A stretch of 38,829 bases of DNA from an uncultured Verrucomicrobia subdivision 3 bacterium. Its GTDB lineage: Bacteria; Verrucomicrobiota; Verrucomicrobiia; Limisphaerales; UBA11358. The stretch spans positions 1 through 38,829 of the forward strand of contig CAIPKV010000067.1 in the NCBI GenBank assembly GCA_903865745.1, written 5' to 3'. The notes under the pieces were generated by a model. It was not told the DNA's origin, searched no databases, and saw only the letters and a list, made by a program, of their open reading frames with translations. The translations under genes were made by a program, and so were the position numbers. Shown piece by piece: positions 16,647 through 24,471 of this stretch (within the stretch, counting starts at the first letter, position 1; each line of letters opens with the position of its first letter).

Positions 16647-17804
16647 ATGCCGCGTACCCGTCAGGAACTTGAACGGTTCGAACGCCAGTTCCTCGCGCCT
16701 TACGCCCAGTTCAGCGGCGACTCACGCGGTCGCAAACACGACGAACCGCCCCCGGTCTGGCGCACGCAATATCAGCGCGACCGCGACCGCGTCATCCACT
16801 CGCGCGCCTTCCGCCGGCTCGAATACAAGACGCAGGTTTTCCTCAATGGCACCAGCGACCACCTGCGCACCCGGCTCACGCACACCATCGAAGTCGCCGC
16901 CGTCGCGCGCAACATCTCCAGTGCGCTTAAGTTAAACGCCGACCTCGCCGAAACCATTGCGCTCGCGCACGACCTCGGCCACTCGCCGTTTGGGCATAAG
17001 GGCGAAACCGTGCTGGCGCGCCTCATGAAGGGGCATGGCGGGTTTGAGCATAATCTCCACAGCCTCCGCATCGTCGAGGAACTGGAGGAAAAGTATCCCG
17101 GCTTCACTGGCCTCAACCTTTCCTGGGAAGTGCGCGAAGGCCTCGCCAAACATCAGACCGCCTACGACCAGCCCGACCGGCGCAAAGGGTTTACTGCGAA
17201 GAACTCCTCGCTCGAAGCCCAGATTGCCAACCTCTCCGACGAGATCGCCTATTACAGTCACGACCTCGACGACGGCCTGGATTCCGGCCTGCTAGCGGAA
17301 GCGCATCTGGCCAAGCACGTCCGCGTCTGGGCGCAGGCCGCGCGCGCGGTCAAGCAAGCCCACGGCAAGCTGCCCGACGAATGCCGCCGCTACTTCACCA
17401 TCCGCACCATCATAGATTTGCAGATCCGCGATGTGGTGGAGACCAGCGAGCGCCTCATCCAATCGGCCAACGTCCAGTCCGCCGATGACGTGCGCCGTTT
17501 CCCCAAGGCGCTCATTCAATACAGTCCCGCCCGGCGCCAGCTCAACCGCGAGCTGCGCCAGTACCTCTACAAGAATCTGTATTACAATCGCGTCGTGCAT
17601 CACCCTAACCTGCGCGCCGTAAAGATGCTCGAGCAACTGTTCAAGTATCTCCTCGCCCATCCGAAGGAGATCGGCGATAGCGCCAAGCGCCGCCTCAAGC
17701 AGATCGGCCTGCACCGCGCCGTGTGCGATTATCTGGCCGGCATGACCGACCGCTACGTCCTGCTTGAACACGAGCGGGTCTTCGGTAAAAGTTTAGACAC
17801 CTAA
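16647..17804 (+). CDS. dGTPase-like deoxynucleoside triphosphate triphosphohydrolase
   Basis: A cytosolic HD-domain enzyme of 385 residues, the size of the type-2 dGTPase-like group, which splits dNTPs into deoxynucleoside and triphosphate. Visible are RVIHSRAFRRLEYKTQVF, H79 in RLTHTIEV, the H108-D109 pair in ALAHDLGHSPFGHKGE, and a metal-binding aspartate D198 in NLSDEIAYYSHDLDDG. The C-terminal antiviral-associated dGTPase region appears complete. It follows ispH across the inverted repeat and precedes the M3 peptidase by nine bases, so the latter two are probably cotranscribed. The substrate range is not predictable from sequence. Confidence 0.92.
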   Translation: MPRTRQELERFERQFLAPYAQFSGDSRGRKHDEPPPVWRTQYQRDRDRVIHSRAFRRLEYKTQVFLNGTSDHLRTRLTHTIEVAAVARNISSALKLNADLAETIALAHDLGHSPFGHKGETVLARLMKGHGGFEHNLHSLRIVEELEEKYPGFTGLNLSWEVREGLAKHQTAYDQPDRRKGFTAKNSSLEAQIANLSDEIAYYSHDLDDGLDSGLLAEAHLAKHVRVWAQAARAVKQAHGKLPDECRRYFTIRTIIDLQIRDVVETSERLIQSANVQSADDVRRFPKALIQYSPARRQLNRELRQYLYKNLYYNRVVHHPNLRAVKMLEQLFKYLLAHPKEIGDSAKRRLKQIGLHRAVCDYLAGMTDRYVLLEHERVFGKSLDT

Positions 17805-17813
17805 TATTACTCT

Positions 17814-19919
17814 ATGCGTTGCCTCCACCTCAGTCTCTATCTCATGACATTCATGACGTCCCTGACCTTAACCGCCGTCGCCGATGGCCAGCCCGCCTCC
17901 CTCGCGGACTTTCAGCAAGCCGCCGCCAAGTTCAACTCCGTCGTCACCGTCCCCACGTTTGAGAAGACCACGAATGACGTCGCCGCCACCGTTGCCCAGA
18001 CCATCGCCGAAGGCAATGCCGCGCTCGACACCATCGGCAAGCTCACCCCCGCGCAGGTCAATTTCACCAACACCTTCATCGCGCTCGATGATGTGAACTT
18101 CCACATCGGCCTCGCCTCCGAACGCCTTAGTCTCATCGAGCAGACCAGCACCAACGCCGCGGTGCGCGACGCCGCGACCGACGCCATCAAGTCGCTGTCC
18201 GAATGGGCCGTCGGCATTGACTATCGCGATGACGTGTATCAGGCGCTCAAAGCCTTTGCCGCCACGCAGCCCAAGCTGGTGGGCGAAGACCAGAAGCTCC
18301 TCGCCGATACCCTGCGCGATTATCGCCGCGCCGGCTTGGACCTGCCCAAAGCCCAGCGCGACGCCGTGGAGAAGTTGCGCAAGGAGTTGACCGACCTGGA
18401 AACCGACTTCGAGAACAACGTCACCAAGGCACATGCGGAATTGAAGTTCACCCGAGCCGAACTCGCCGGTGTCCCCGACGACTTCCTCGCGCAGCAGGGC
18501 ATCAAGACCGGTCCCGACGAATACACGCTCAAGGCCAACATCACGTTCCATTACCTCATGGTCGAGGATAACGCCAAGCTCGAAGCCACGCGCCGCGCCA
18601 TGATGACCGCCCAATGCAATCTCGCCCGCGCCGCCAACATTCCCCTGCTTCAGAAGATTCTCGTCCTGCGCGATGACCTCGCCCATCAGCTCGGTTATGC
18701 CAGCTACGCCGATTACGCCACCGAGACGCGCATGGTCAAGAATGCCAGGACCGCCATCGACTTCCTGCAGAACCTCAAGACCGGGTTGCAACCCAAGTAC
18801 GACCTTGAACTCAAAGAGTTCCGCGACCTCAAGGTGGCCGAGACCGGCGATACCAATGCCGTCGTCAACGCCTGGGACTGGCGCTACTACGCCAACCAGC
18901 TCAAGAAGACCAAGTACAATGTGGATGCCGAGCAGTTGCGCGTCTATTTTCCCTATCAGAACGTGCTCGAAGGCATGTTCAAGATCTATCAGCGTATCTT
19001 CGGCCTGAAGTTCGAGCGCGTCGAAGCCCCGTACAAATGGATCGGCGACCTCCAGCTCTACACCGTCACCGATGCCCAGACCGGCGAGCCCATGGGCTTG
19101 TTCTATCTCGACATGTTCCCGCGCGAGGGCAAATACAATCACTTCGCCCAGTTCGGCATCATCGAAGGCAAACGCCTGCCCGATGGCAAATATCAGCGCC
19201 CCGTCTGCTGCCTCGTCTGCAACTTCCCGCCGCCCCAGCCCGACAAGCCCGCCCTGCTCTCGCACGACGAAGTCGAGACCGTCTTCCACGAGTTCGGCCA
19301 TGCCATGCACACCATCCTGACCCGCGCCAAATACTCACGCTTCGCCGGCACCAGCGTCCCGCAGGACTTCGTCGAAGCCCCGTCGCAGATGTTGGAGAAC
19401 TGGCCGTGGGACAAGACCGTCCTCGACAGCTTCGCTGCCGACTATCGCGACCCTAAGAAGAAGATTCCCGCCGACATCCTCGCGCAATTGAAGACCGCGC
19501 GGTTCGCCACCTACGCCACCTACTATCGCCGGCAACTCTCGTTCGGCCTGATGGATTTGACGTTGCACACCCAAATCCACGCCACCAATGCCGACGACCT
19601 CGTGCCCCTCGCCAACAAAGTCTTGAGCGACGTCTCCTTCCCCGTGCCGCCGGACTCAGCCTTCGTCGCGTACTTCGGCCACATCATCGGGTATGGCGCG
19701 GGCTATTACGGCTATGCGTGGGCGGATGCCATTGCGGCCGACATGGCCACCGTGTTTGAGCAATCCCCCGACGGCTACTTTGATAAGACTGCTGGTTTGC
19801 GGATGCGCAACCAGATCTATGCCGTGGGCGACTCGCGCGACATCAACGTCTCCATCGAGAAGTTCCTCGAACGTCCGCGCTCGCTAAAACCCTTCCTCAA
19901 GCGCATCGGCGTGGAATAA
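17814..19919 (+). CDS. M3-family metallopeptidase (thimet-type oligopeptidase), exported
   Basis: A 701-residue zinc peptidase that degrades short peptides. The zinc site is H492-E493-F-G-H496 in VFHEFGHAMH, with the third ligand E521 in DFVEAPSQMLENW, the right spacing for family M3. The N-terminus (MRCLHLSLYLMTFMTSLTLTAVADG) looks like a signal peptide, so it probably acts in the periplasm, unlike the cytosolic E. coli homologues. The N-terminal half is helical as expected for the family. It lies nine bases behind the dGTPase-like gene. Confidence 0.94.
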   Translation: MRCLHLSLYLMTFMTSLTLTAVADGQPASLADFQQAAAKFNSVVTVPTFEKTTNDVAATVAQTIAEGNAALDTIGKLTPAQVNFTNTFIALDDVNFHIGLASERLSLIEQTSTNAAVRDAATDAIKSLSEWAVGIDYRDDVYQALKAFAATQPKLVGEDQKLLADTLRDYRRAGLDLPKAQRDAVEKLRKELTDLETDFENNVTKAHAELKFTRAELAGVPDDFLAQQGIKTGPDEYTLKANITFHYLMVEDNAKLEATRRAMMTAQCNLARAANIPLLQKILVLRDDLAHQLGYASYADYATETRMVKNARTAIDFLQNLKTGLQPKYDLELKEFRDLKVAETGDTNAVVNAWDWRYYANQLKKTKYNVDAEQLRVYFPYQNVLEGMFKIYQRIFGLKFERVEAPYKWIGDLQLYTVTDAQTGEPMGLFYLDMFPREGKYNHFAQFGIIEGKRLPDGKYQRPVCCLVCNFPPPQPDKPALLSHDEVETVFHEFGHAMHTILTRAKYSRFAGTSVPQDFVEAPSQMLENWPWDKTVLDSFAADYRDPKKKIPADILAQLKTARFATYATYYRRQLSFGLMDLTLHTQIHATNADDLVPLANKVLSDVSFPVPPDSAFVAYFGHIIGYGAGYYGYAWADAIAADMATVFEQSPDGYFDKTAGLRMRNQIYAVGDSRDINVSIEKFLERPRSLKPFLKRIGVE

Positions 19920-19958
19920 TGCCAACGGATCAAGGCGCATGGAAAGGAGCCTGGCAAC

Positions 19959-21056
19959 TTGAAACACCCAGCCATCGTAATACTCGCGCTGTGTCTGCTG
20001 ATGAATGCGCGCGCGCTGGACAAGCCAGAGCCGGCGGCGCAAATCAGCAATGTCGAGCCGCGCCGGGACATCCATGGGGAAATCATCGACGCCCATGACG
20101 GCTGCCTGGAATTCTTTGCCGGGAGCTATTACCTCTACGGCACGCGCTACGGCCACACCGATGGGTTTGGTAAGTCCAATCGCTATGTCTGTTACAGCTC
20201 ACCCGATCTGGTGACGTGGACGCCGCACGGAGAGATTCTGCCGGCTGCCCCGCCCCGCGTCTATTACCGGCCCTATGTGAAGTTCAACCAGCTTACCCAT
20301 AAATACGTGCTTTGGGGCAATGCAGACAATCACTACCTGGTGGCGTCCGCCGACTCGCCGGCGGGTCCCTTCACGATTCAGAATCAGCTTGTGCCCGTGA
20401 AGCACGGGGATACCCAAGGCGACTTCGGCCTGTTTGTAGATGCGGACGGAACCGGTTACATCACCTATAGCTTTAGTCCGCCCCACATTGACTGGTCAGC
20501 CAAAACTGAACCCATCCAGCACCACCAGATTTGCGTGGAGAAACTGACGCCGGATTACCTCGGCTCAACCATGGAAACGACCGAACCCATCGCGGGCAAT
20601 GTCGAATCTCCGGCCCTGTTCAAACGGAACGACGTCTATTATCTCTTGTTCGACAATACGTGCTGCTTCGGTGTCACTGGGTCGGGTGCCAGAGTTTATA
20701 CCGCGTCCCAGCCGCTGGGACCGTTCACCTATCGTGGTAACATCAATATCCAGGCCGCCAGTGCGCGGGCTTTGCCGTCACCATTTACCGCCCCGGGGAC
20801 CGGCCGGCCCGATTGCATCATCCCGGCACAGCAGACCGATGTGGCGACCCTGCCGACCGCTCATGGTCCCGTTTATATTTGGATGGGCGACCGCTGGGGT
20901 TCCCGTCCCGACGGGATTAAAGGGCACGACTTCCAGTATTGGAGCCGGCCCCTGGAGTTTGATGCCGATGGCATGATCAAGCAACTCGTGCGCGATGACA
21001 CCATAACCATCCCGCTGCCGAGTCCCGCTATCAGCACCAACCGCCCCGCTCCATGA
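19959..21056 (+). CDS. Glycoside hydrolase family 43-like protein, secreted
   Basis: A 365-residue exported protein with a five-bladed-propeller GH43 pattern. The signal peptide is MKHPAIVILALCLLMNARA. Blade motifs include IIDAHDGCLEFFAGSYYLYGTRYG, YSSPDLVTW, D155 in GDFGLFVDADGTGY and the probable acid E216 in NVESPALFKRNDVYYLLF. Enzymes of this clan act on arabinans, xylans or galactans; the substrate here is not predictable. The start is TTG at 19959, preceded by AAGGAG with nine bases spacing; an ATG at 19939 is closed by a stop after seven codons. It overlaps the next gene by four bases (ATGA). Confidence 0.85.
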   Translation: MKHPAIVILALCLLMNARALDKPEPAAQISNVEPRRDIHGEIIDAHDGCLEFFAGSYYLYGTRYGHTDGFGKSNRYVCYSSPDLVTWTPHGEILPAAPPRVYYRPYVKFNQLTHKYVLWGNADNHYLVASADSPAGPFTIQNQLVPVKHGDTQGDFGLFVDADGTGYITYSFSPPHIDWSAKTEPIQHHQICVEKLTPDYLGSTMETTEPIAGNVESPALFKRNDVYYLLFDNTCCFGVTGSGARVYTASQPLGPFTYRGNINIQAASARALPSPFTAPGTGRPDCIIPAQQTDVATLPTAHGPVYIWMGDRWGSRPDGIKGHDFQYWSRPLEFDADGMIKQLVRDDTITIPLPSPAISTNRPAP

Positions 21057-21553
21057 ACAATCCCTTGCCTGAACCCACCTACGTCACTTCCCTGGATGAA
21101 CTCTTCTGGGGCACCCTGCTAGTGACCATCACCCTCACCCTGCACGGATTCGGCATGCTGGCCGTGCTGCGGACGAACCTTTATGTGAAGCGCCGGCTCG
21201 GCCAGCGCACCCACATCGTCGCGAACCTGTTCCCCGTCATCCTGGCCAGTTGGATGATTCTGCTCGTGCATCTCATCGAAGTCGCCATCTGGGCCGGCTT
21301 CTTCGTCTGGAAACACGCCTTCGTGAACCGCAGCGTCTCGTACTACTTCACCCTGAACGAATACACCACCGTCGGCAGCAATTTTAACCTGCCGCTACAC
21401 TGGCGGCTGCTTGAGGGCATGCTCGCCACGGCCGGCCTGCTGGCCTTTGCCTGGTCCACCGGCATGCTCATGACCCTCGCGCAGGAATTCCAGGACCGGC
21501 ACCTTCAACTCTCCCAGGCACGCTCCCAGCCCCATTCCCAAGCACCGCGCTAG
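21053..21553 (+). CDS. Two-TM ion-channel-like membrane protein with altered filter
   Basis: A 166-residue protein with hydrophobic segments around residues 18-40, 58-85 and 120-142. The segment SVSYYFTLNEYTTVGS followed by the helix LLEGMLATAGLLAFAWSTGMLMTL has the layout of Ion_trans_2 channel proteins (pore loop then inner helix, with a WST motif common in a bacterial 'ion channel' family). The potassium filter TVGYG is not intact: the position reads TTVGSNFN. It overlaps the GH43 stop by ATGA, suggesting translational coupling. Channel activity is uncertain. Confidence 0.7.
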   Translation: MNNPLPEPTYVTSLDELFWGTLLVTITLTLHGFGMLAVLRTNLYVKRRLGQRTHIVANLFPVILASWMILLVHLIEVAIWAGFFVWKHAFVNRSVSYYFTLNEYTTVGSNFNLPLHWRLLEGMLATAGLLAFAWSTGMLMTLAQEFQDRHLQLSQARSQPHSQAPR

Positions 21554-21569
21554 CAGGGGGAAGGATTAC

Positions 21570-21605
21570 CGCGAAAGACGCTAAATACGCGAACACCGAA
21601 GGCGG
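21570..21605. repeat. Short 9-bp direct repeat, four units
   Basis: Units CGCGAAAGA, CGCTAAATA, CGCGAACAC and CGAAGGCGG follow each other in register just after the ion-channel-like gene. The wording resembles the octamer units at 8571-8602. No inverted partner arm was found. Confidence 0.5.
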
Positions 21606-21674
21606 CGTGAAACGCACCCAAAGTCATTCCCCGAGCTTTGCAGCCTATCAGTCTGTTATGTCAACCAATCAATC

Positions 21675-21965
21675 TCATCGTAAAAACCACACAATCACAA
21701 ATAACAAAACTGGCACGACAACGAAAATGAATGAGCTGAAAGCATATTCCCAACCGCTGACAACCAACTGAATGAGTGAACCAATCAGAAGCGCAACCAA
21801 ACAAAACGCAAAGTAGACAACTATATCATAAAATGTGGCTGCCCTCCCGTACGAACAAAAAGTCCGAAATATAAAGTAGAATGGAATGGCAAGAACCACA
21901 TACGCCTTGAAAGGAAACAATGCCAAATTGAGCCACTGGTCTCTTGATGATGGGATAATCTTCAT
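21675..21965 (-). CDS. Small membrane protein, hypothetical, low GC
   Basis: A 96-residue frame with three hydrophobic spans (about residues 20-35, 45-68 and 73-94) ending in VIVWFLR. No family is recognised. The coding stretch is much more AT-rich than its neighbours and uses A/T-ending codons freely, unlike the GC-rich third positions elsewhere, which suggests recent acquisition. Coding status rests on the hydrophobic pattern and the natural ATG; it could be a non-coding AT-rich island. Confidence 0.45.
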   Translation of the reverse strand: MKIIPSSRDQWLNLALFPFKAYVVLAIPFYFIFRTFCSYGRAATFYDIVVYFAFCLVALLIGSLIQLVVSGWEYAFSSFIFVVVPVLLFVIVWFLR

Positions 21966-22098
21966 TGCATGGCTTCCCGGCCTTATAGGTATTAGGTAGC
22001 AGTATTTGTGACCTATCCTGTTTTATAAATTCGAGGGTCGCAGGTCACCCATCGTTGTCAAGGTCATTTGGTCGCGCCCGCCGTCCACTTCCAGCCCA

Positions 22099-22276
22099 AC
22101 GCCGTAGGCGTGGCATATTTTTAGCACCCCAAACCATAATATTTGACAGCCCCATCGGGGCGGTATCTTCCCCGCTCCTACCCGATGATGTCGCTCCTAC
22201 GGAGCTGGCTCTCTTTAGCTGATTGGATTCTACCGAGATGCCAGTCCTACGGACTTTGGCACCCGCCTCCGGGCGG
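22099..22276. repeat. Run of short palindromes with 3-4 base loops
   Basis: Five tight hairpins: ACGCC-GTA-GGCGT (22099-22111), GCCCC-ATC-GGGGC (22149-22161), GCTCC-TAC-GGAGC (22193-22205), AGTCC-TAC-GGACT (22243-22255) and CCGCC-TCCG-GGCGG (22263-22276). Each has a five-base stem but the stems differ in sequence. Spacing is irregular (32-37 bp of other sequence between the first four). It is reminiscent of REP-type elements. Confidence 0.65.
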
Positions 22277-22317
22277 TTTATCGCCCTTTTCCCGTCATTT
22301 TACCCTAAAAACCGGCA

Positions 22318-22581
22318 TTTCCTGCCCACAGGGGATGGACACCCTGCCTAGAGGGTGTTGACCTCCTGCCTAGGCTGTGTGGACACCCTGCCCATAGGTG
22401 GTGCACACCCTGCCTAGGGTGTGTCGACCTCCTGCCTAGGGGGTATGGGCACCCTGCCCACAGGTGATGCATACCCTGCCTAGGGGGTGTCGACCTCCTG
22501 CCCACAGGGTACGGGCACCCTCTAGGCGGAGTATGGGCACACTACCCCCAGTGGGTGGATACCCTATGGGCAGGGTGTCCA
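22318..22581. repeat. 22-bp tandem repeat array B (12 units) with 66-bp higher order
   Basis: Twelve contiguous 22-bp units in strict register, typified by CACCCTGCCTAGGGGGTG plus TCGA. Unit types cycle in threes (CACCCTGCCTA, CCTCCTGCCTA, CACCCTGCCCA) at units 2-4 and 5-7 and partly 8-10, giving a 66-bp higher-order period. Most units hold an internal CACCC...GGGTG dyad. Units 10-12 are degenerate. There are no spacers, so it is not a CRISPR. Confidence 0.88.
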
Positions 22582-22800
22582 CACTTGGCCCATACAAAAT
22601 TCAAAGATTTATCTCGTTCTCCGGGAACAATGAGCAGATACCATTGTTGATTCGCCCCTGCATCCACAGTCAGACCTTCCATCGCTGACACGCCTGCTCA
22701 GCCATTGGGCAAGGTGGTTTCCTTCCGTATGTGCGGCATCGGCGCGAACGGAGAGGGTTTATATACCAACTCCATCAGCCACATGATCGTGTAAACGTCG

Positions 22801-22840
22801 GCTCCCTCGTCACGTTCGGCAGCCGAAGGGGCGAGGGAGC
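22801..22840. other. Long two-part stem-loop
   Basis: GCTCCCTCG (22801-22809) pairs perfectly with CGAGGGAGC (22832-22840), and inside it TTCGG pairs with CCGAA around a CAG loop. It lies 85 bp upstream of the POT transporter start. No U-tract follows on either strand, so a simple terminator is unlikely; it may be a leader structure of the transporter mRNA or another palindromic repeat. Confidence 0.55.
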
Positions 22841-22925
22841 AGTCCGTCGGTTTCCTGCCTGCGGGGTTTCCTTATTAACGAGTCGCAACATCCCGCTTTT
22901 CACGGCGGGTGGTCTGGCCTAGGCT

Positions 22926-24365
22926 GTGGCGAAGAACTTTGCCTTGAATAACGAACCGCAAGTGAGCCGCTGGCCGCGCCAGATCAAATACATCATCGGC
23001 AACGAGGCGTGCGAACGCTTCAGCTACTACGGCATGACCGGCATTCTCGCCGGCTACATCAGCGGCCAGCTCCTCGCGGGCGGCCTCGGCAAAAGCGAGG
23101 ATTACGCCACGGAAGTCATCTCGCTGTTCAAATCGTTCAACTACTTCACCCCGCTGCTCGGTGCCTGGCTCTCGGACAAGCTCATCGGCCGCTACAAGAC
23201 CATCTTCTGGGTGTCGCTGTTTTATTGCGCCGGTCACGGGACGCTCGCGTGCAGTGATTTCTTCAGCGGTCAAGGCAAGTTGAACTGCCTCTTCATCGGC
23301 CTCACGCTCATCGCCTTCGGTTCGGGCGGCATCAAGCCGTGTGTCTCGGCGTTCATGGGCGAACAGTTCGCGCCGGACCAGGCGCACCTGATGCAGAAGG
23401 CTTATGGCGCGTTTTATTGGGCGATCAACTTCGGCTCGTTCTTCTCGTTCCTCGTGGTGCCGTGGGTGAAGGATCATCACGGGTACAGTCCGGCCTTCGC
23501 AGTGCCGGGCATCCTGATGGCCATCGCCACTTACATCTTCTGGCGCGGCAAGAAGTATTACGTCTTCGTGCCGACCAACCGGGAGAAGAAACATAATGGC
23601 TTCTTCAAAGTAATCTTTACCACGCTGACCGCCAAACGCGCAGCTGGTAAAACCTTCTGGGAAACTGCGCGCGCCCGGTTCAGCGAGAATGAGGTGGCAG
23701 CGGCGCGCTCGGTGCTGCCCATCCTGTTCGTCTTCGCGATGATCCCGATGTTTTGGGCGCTCTATGACCAAGGTAATTCGACCTGGGTCTTGCAGGGGTT
23801 GAAGATGTCGAACGTGAACCTGCTCGGCCTCGATGTCGGCGCGGAACAGATGCAATCGTTGAACCCGCTGCTCATCATGTTGTTCGTGCCCATCTTCACG
23901 CTGTGGCTGTATCCGGCCATGGGCCGCTTCGCCGCGCCGCTCAAGCGCATGAGCTACGGCTTGTTCCTCGCGTCGGCCTCCTTTGTCATCGTGGCGTTGT
24001 TGCAGAAGCGGATCGAGGCGGGCGCGCACTTGAGCATCCTGTGGCAGACGTGGCCGTACATCGCCATCACGGCGGCGGAGGTGCTGGTCTCGACGACGGG
24101 GCTGGAGTTCGCCTTCCGCGAGGCGGCACCGGAGATGAAAAGCATGATCATGAGTTTCTGGCTGCTGACGGTTGCCGTCGGCAATCTCTTCGTTGCACTA
24201 CTCACCGCGCTGTTGCCGCACGCCAGCGGCAACGCGGAGGATGCCTCGGTCAGTACCGGGCGCTTTATGTTGTACGCGGCGCTGATGTTTGGGGTTGCGA
24301 TTGTGTTCAGTCTGATTGCGGCAACGTATCATTACCGGGACAAGTCGGCGGCGGAAGGGAGATGA
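22926..24365 (+). CDS. POT-family proton-dependent oligopeptide transporter
   Basis: An inner-membrane MFS transporter of 479 residues with about twelve to fourteen spans. The POT signature ExxERFxYYG is present as E27-A-C-E30-R31-F-S-Y-Y-G, with the second conserved stretch GSGGIKPCVSAFMGEQF and a PTR2-like FYWAINFGSFFS. Members import di- and tripeptides, sometimes other substrates, with protons. The start is taken as GTG 22926, since AKNFALNNEPQVSRWPRQIKYI leads directly into the first span; no good ribosome-binding site is seen. The stop codon lies inside the stem of the following inverted repeat. Confidence 0.93.
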   Translation: MAKNFALNNEPQVSRWPRQIKYIIGNEACERFSYYGMTGILAGYISGQLLAGGLGKSEDYATEVISLFKSFNYFTPLLGAWLSDKLIGRYKTIFWVSLFYCAGHGTLACSDFFSGQGKLNCLFIGLTLIAFGSGGIKPCVSAFMGEQFAPDQAHLMQKAYGAFYWAINFGSFFSFLVVPWVKDHHGYSPAFAVPGILMAIATYIFWRGKKYYVFVPTNREKKHNGFFKVIFTTLTAKRAAGKTFWETARARFSENEVAAARSVLPILFVFAMIPMFWALYDQGNSTWVLQGLKMSNVNLLGLDVGAEQMQSLNPLLIMLFVPIFTLWLYPAMGRFAAPLKRMSYGLFLASASFVIVALLQKRIEAGAHLSILWQTWPYIAITAAEVLVSTTGLEFAFREAAPEMKSMIMSFWLLTVAVGNLFVALLTALLPHASGNAEDASVSTGRFMLYAALMFGVAIVFSLIAATYHYRDKSAAEGR

Positions 24366-24413
24366 AATGGTTGAATGGTGAAAGGGATGCCTTGGGTTTG
24401 ATTCAACATTTCA
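24363..24413. repeat. Inverted repeat between POT gene and dapF-like gene
   Basis: TGAAATGGTTGAAT (24363-24376) pairs with ATTCAACATTTCA (24401-24413) with a single bulged G, giving a 13-bp stem and a 24-base loop. The left arm begins with the POT stop codon and continues as heptamer-like words (TGAAATG, GTTGAAT, GGTGAAA). No U-tract follows, so it is not a standard terminator. Confidence 0.6.
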
Positions 24414-24471
24414 CCCGGTAACACTTCAACGAATCTTTACCCTTCGCGACCGGCCCGTTATCCTGCGCGGG

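Larger units (their letters stand above)
21966..22925. other. Gene-free 960-bp interval made of repeats
   Basis: No convincing gene lies here. It holds a run of triloop palindromes (22099-22276), a 22-bp tandem array (22318-22581) and a stem-loop (22801-22840), all listed separately. Short frames across the palindromes and the array have repetitive composition and no start signals. Confidence 0.6.

Noticed and set aside
17868-19310. 480-codon open frame on the minus strand
   Set aside because: Antisense to the M3 peptidase, whose zinc site is intact; the minus translation is low-complexity Gly/Val/Glu.
22143-22361. 72-residue frame across the palindromes
   Set aside because: It runs through hairpins into array B; composition follows the repeats, not a protein.
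22318-22581. Possible CRISPR array
   Set aside because: The 22-bp units are contiguous with no unique spacers, and no cas gene is present.
22875-24029. 384-codon open frame on the minus strand
   Set aside because: Antisense to the POT transporter; the translation is charged and lacks any family pattern.
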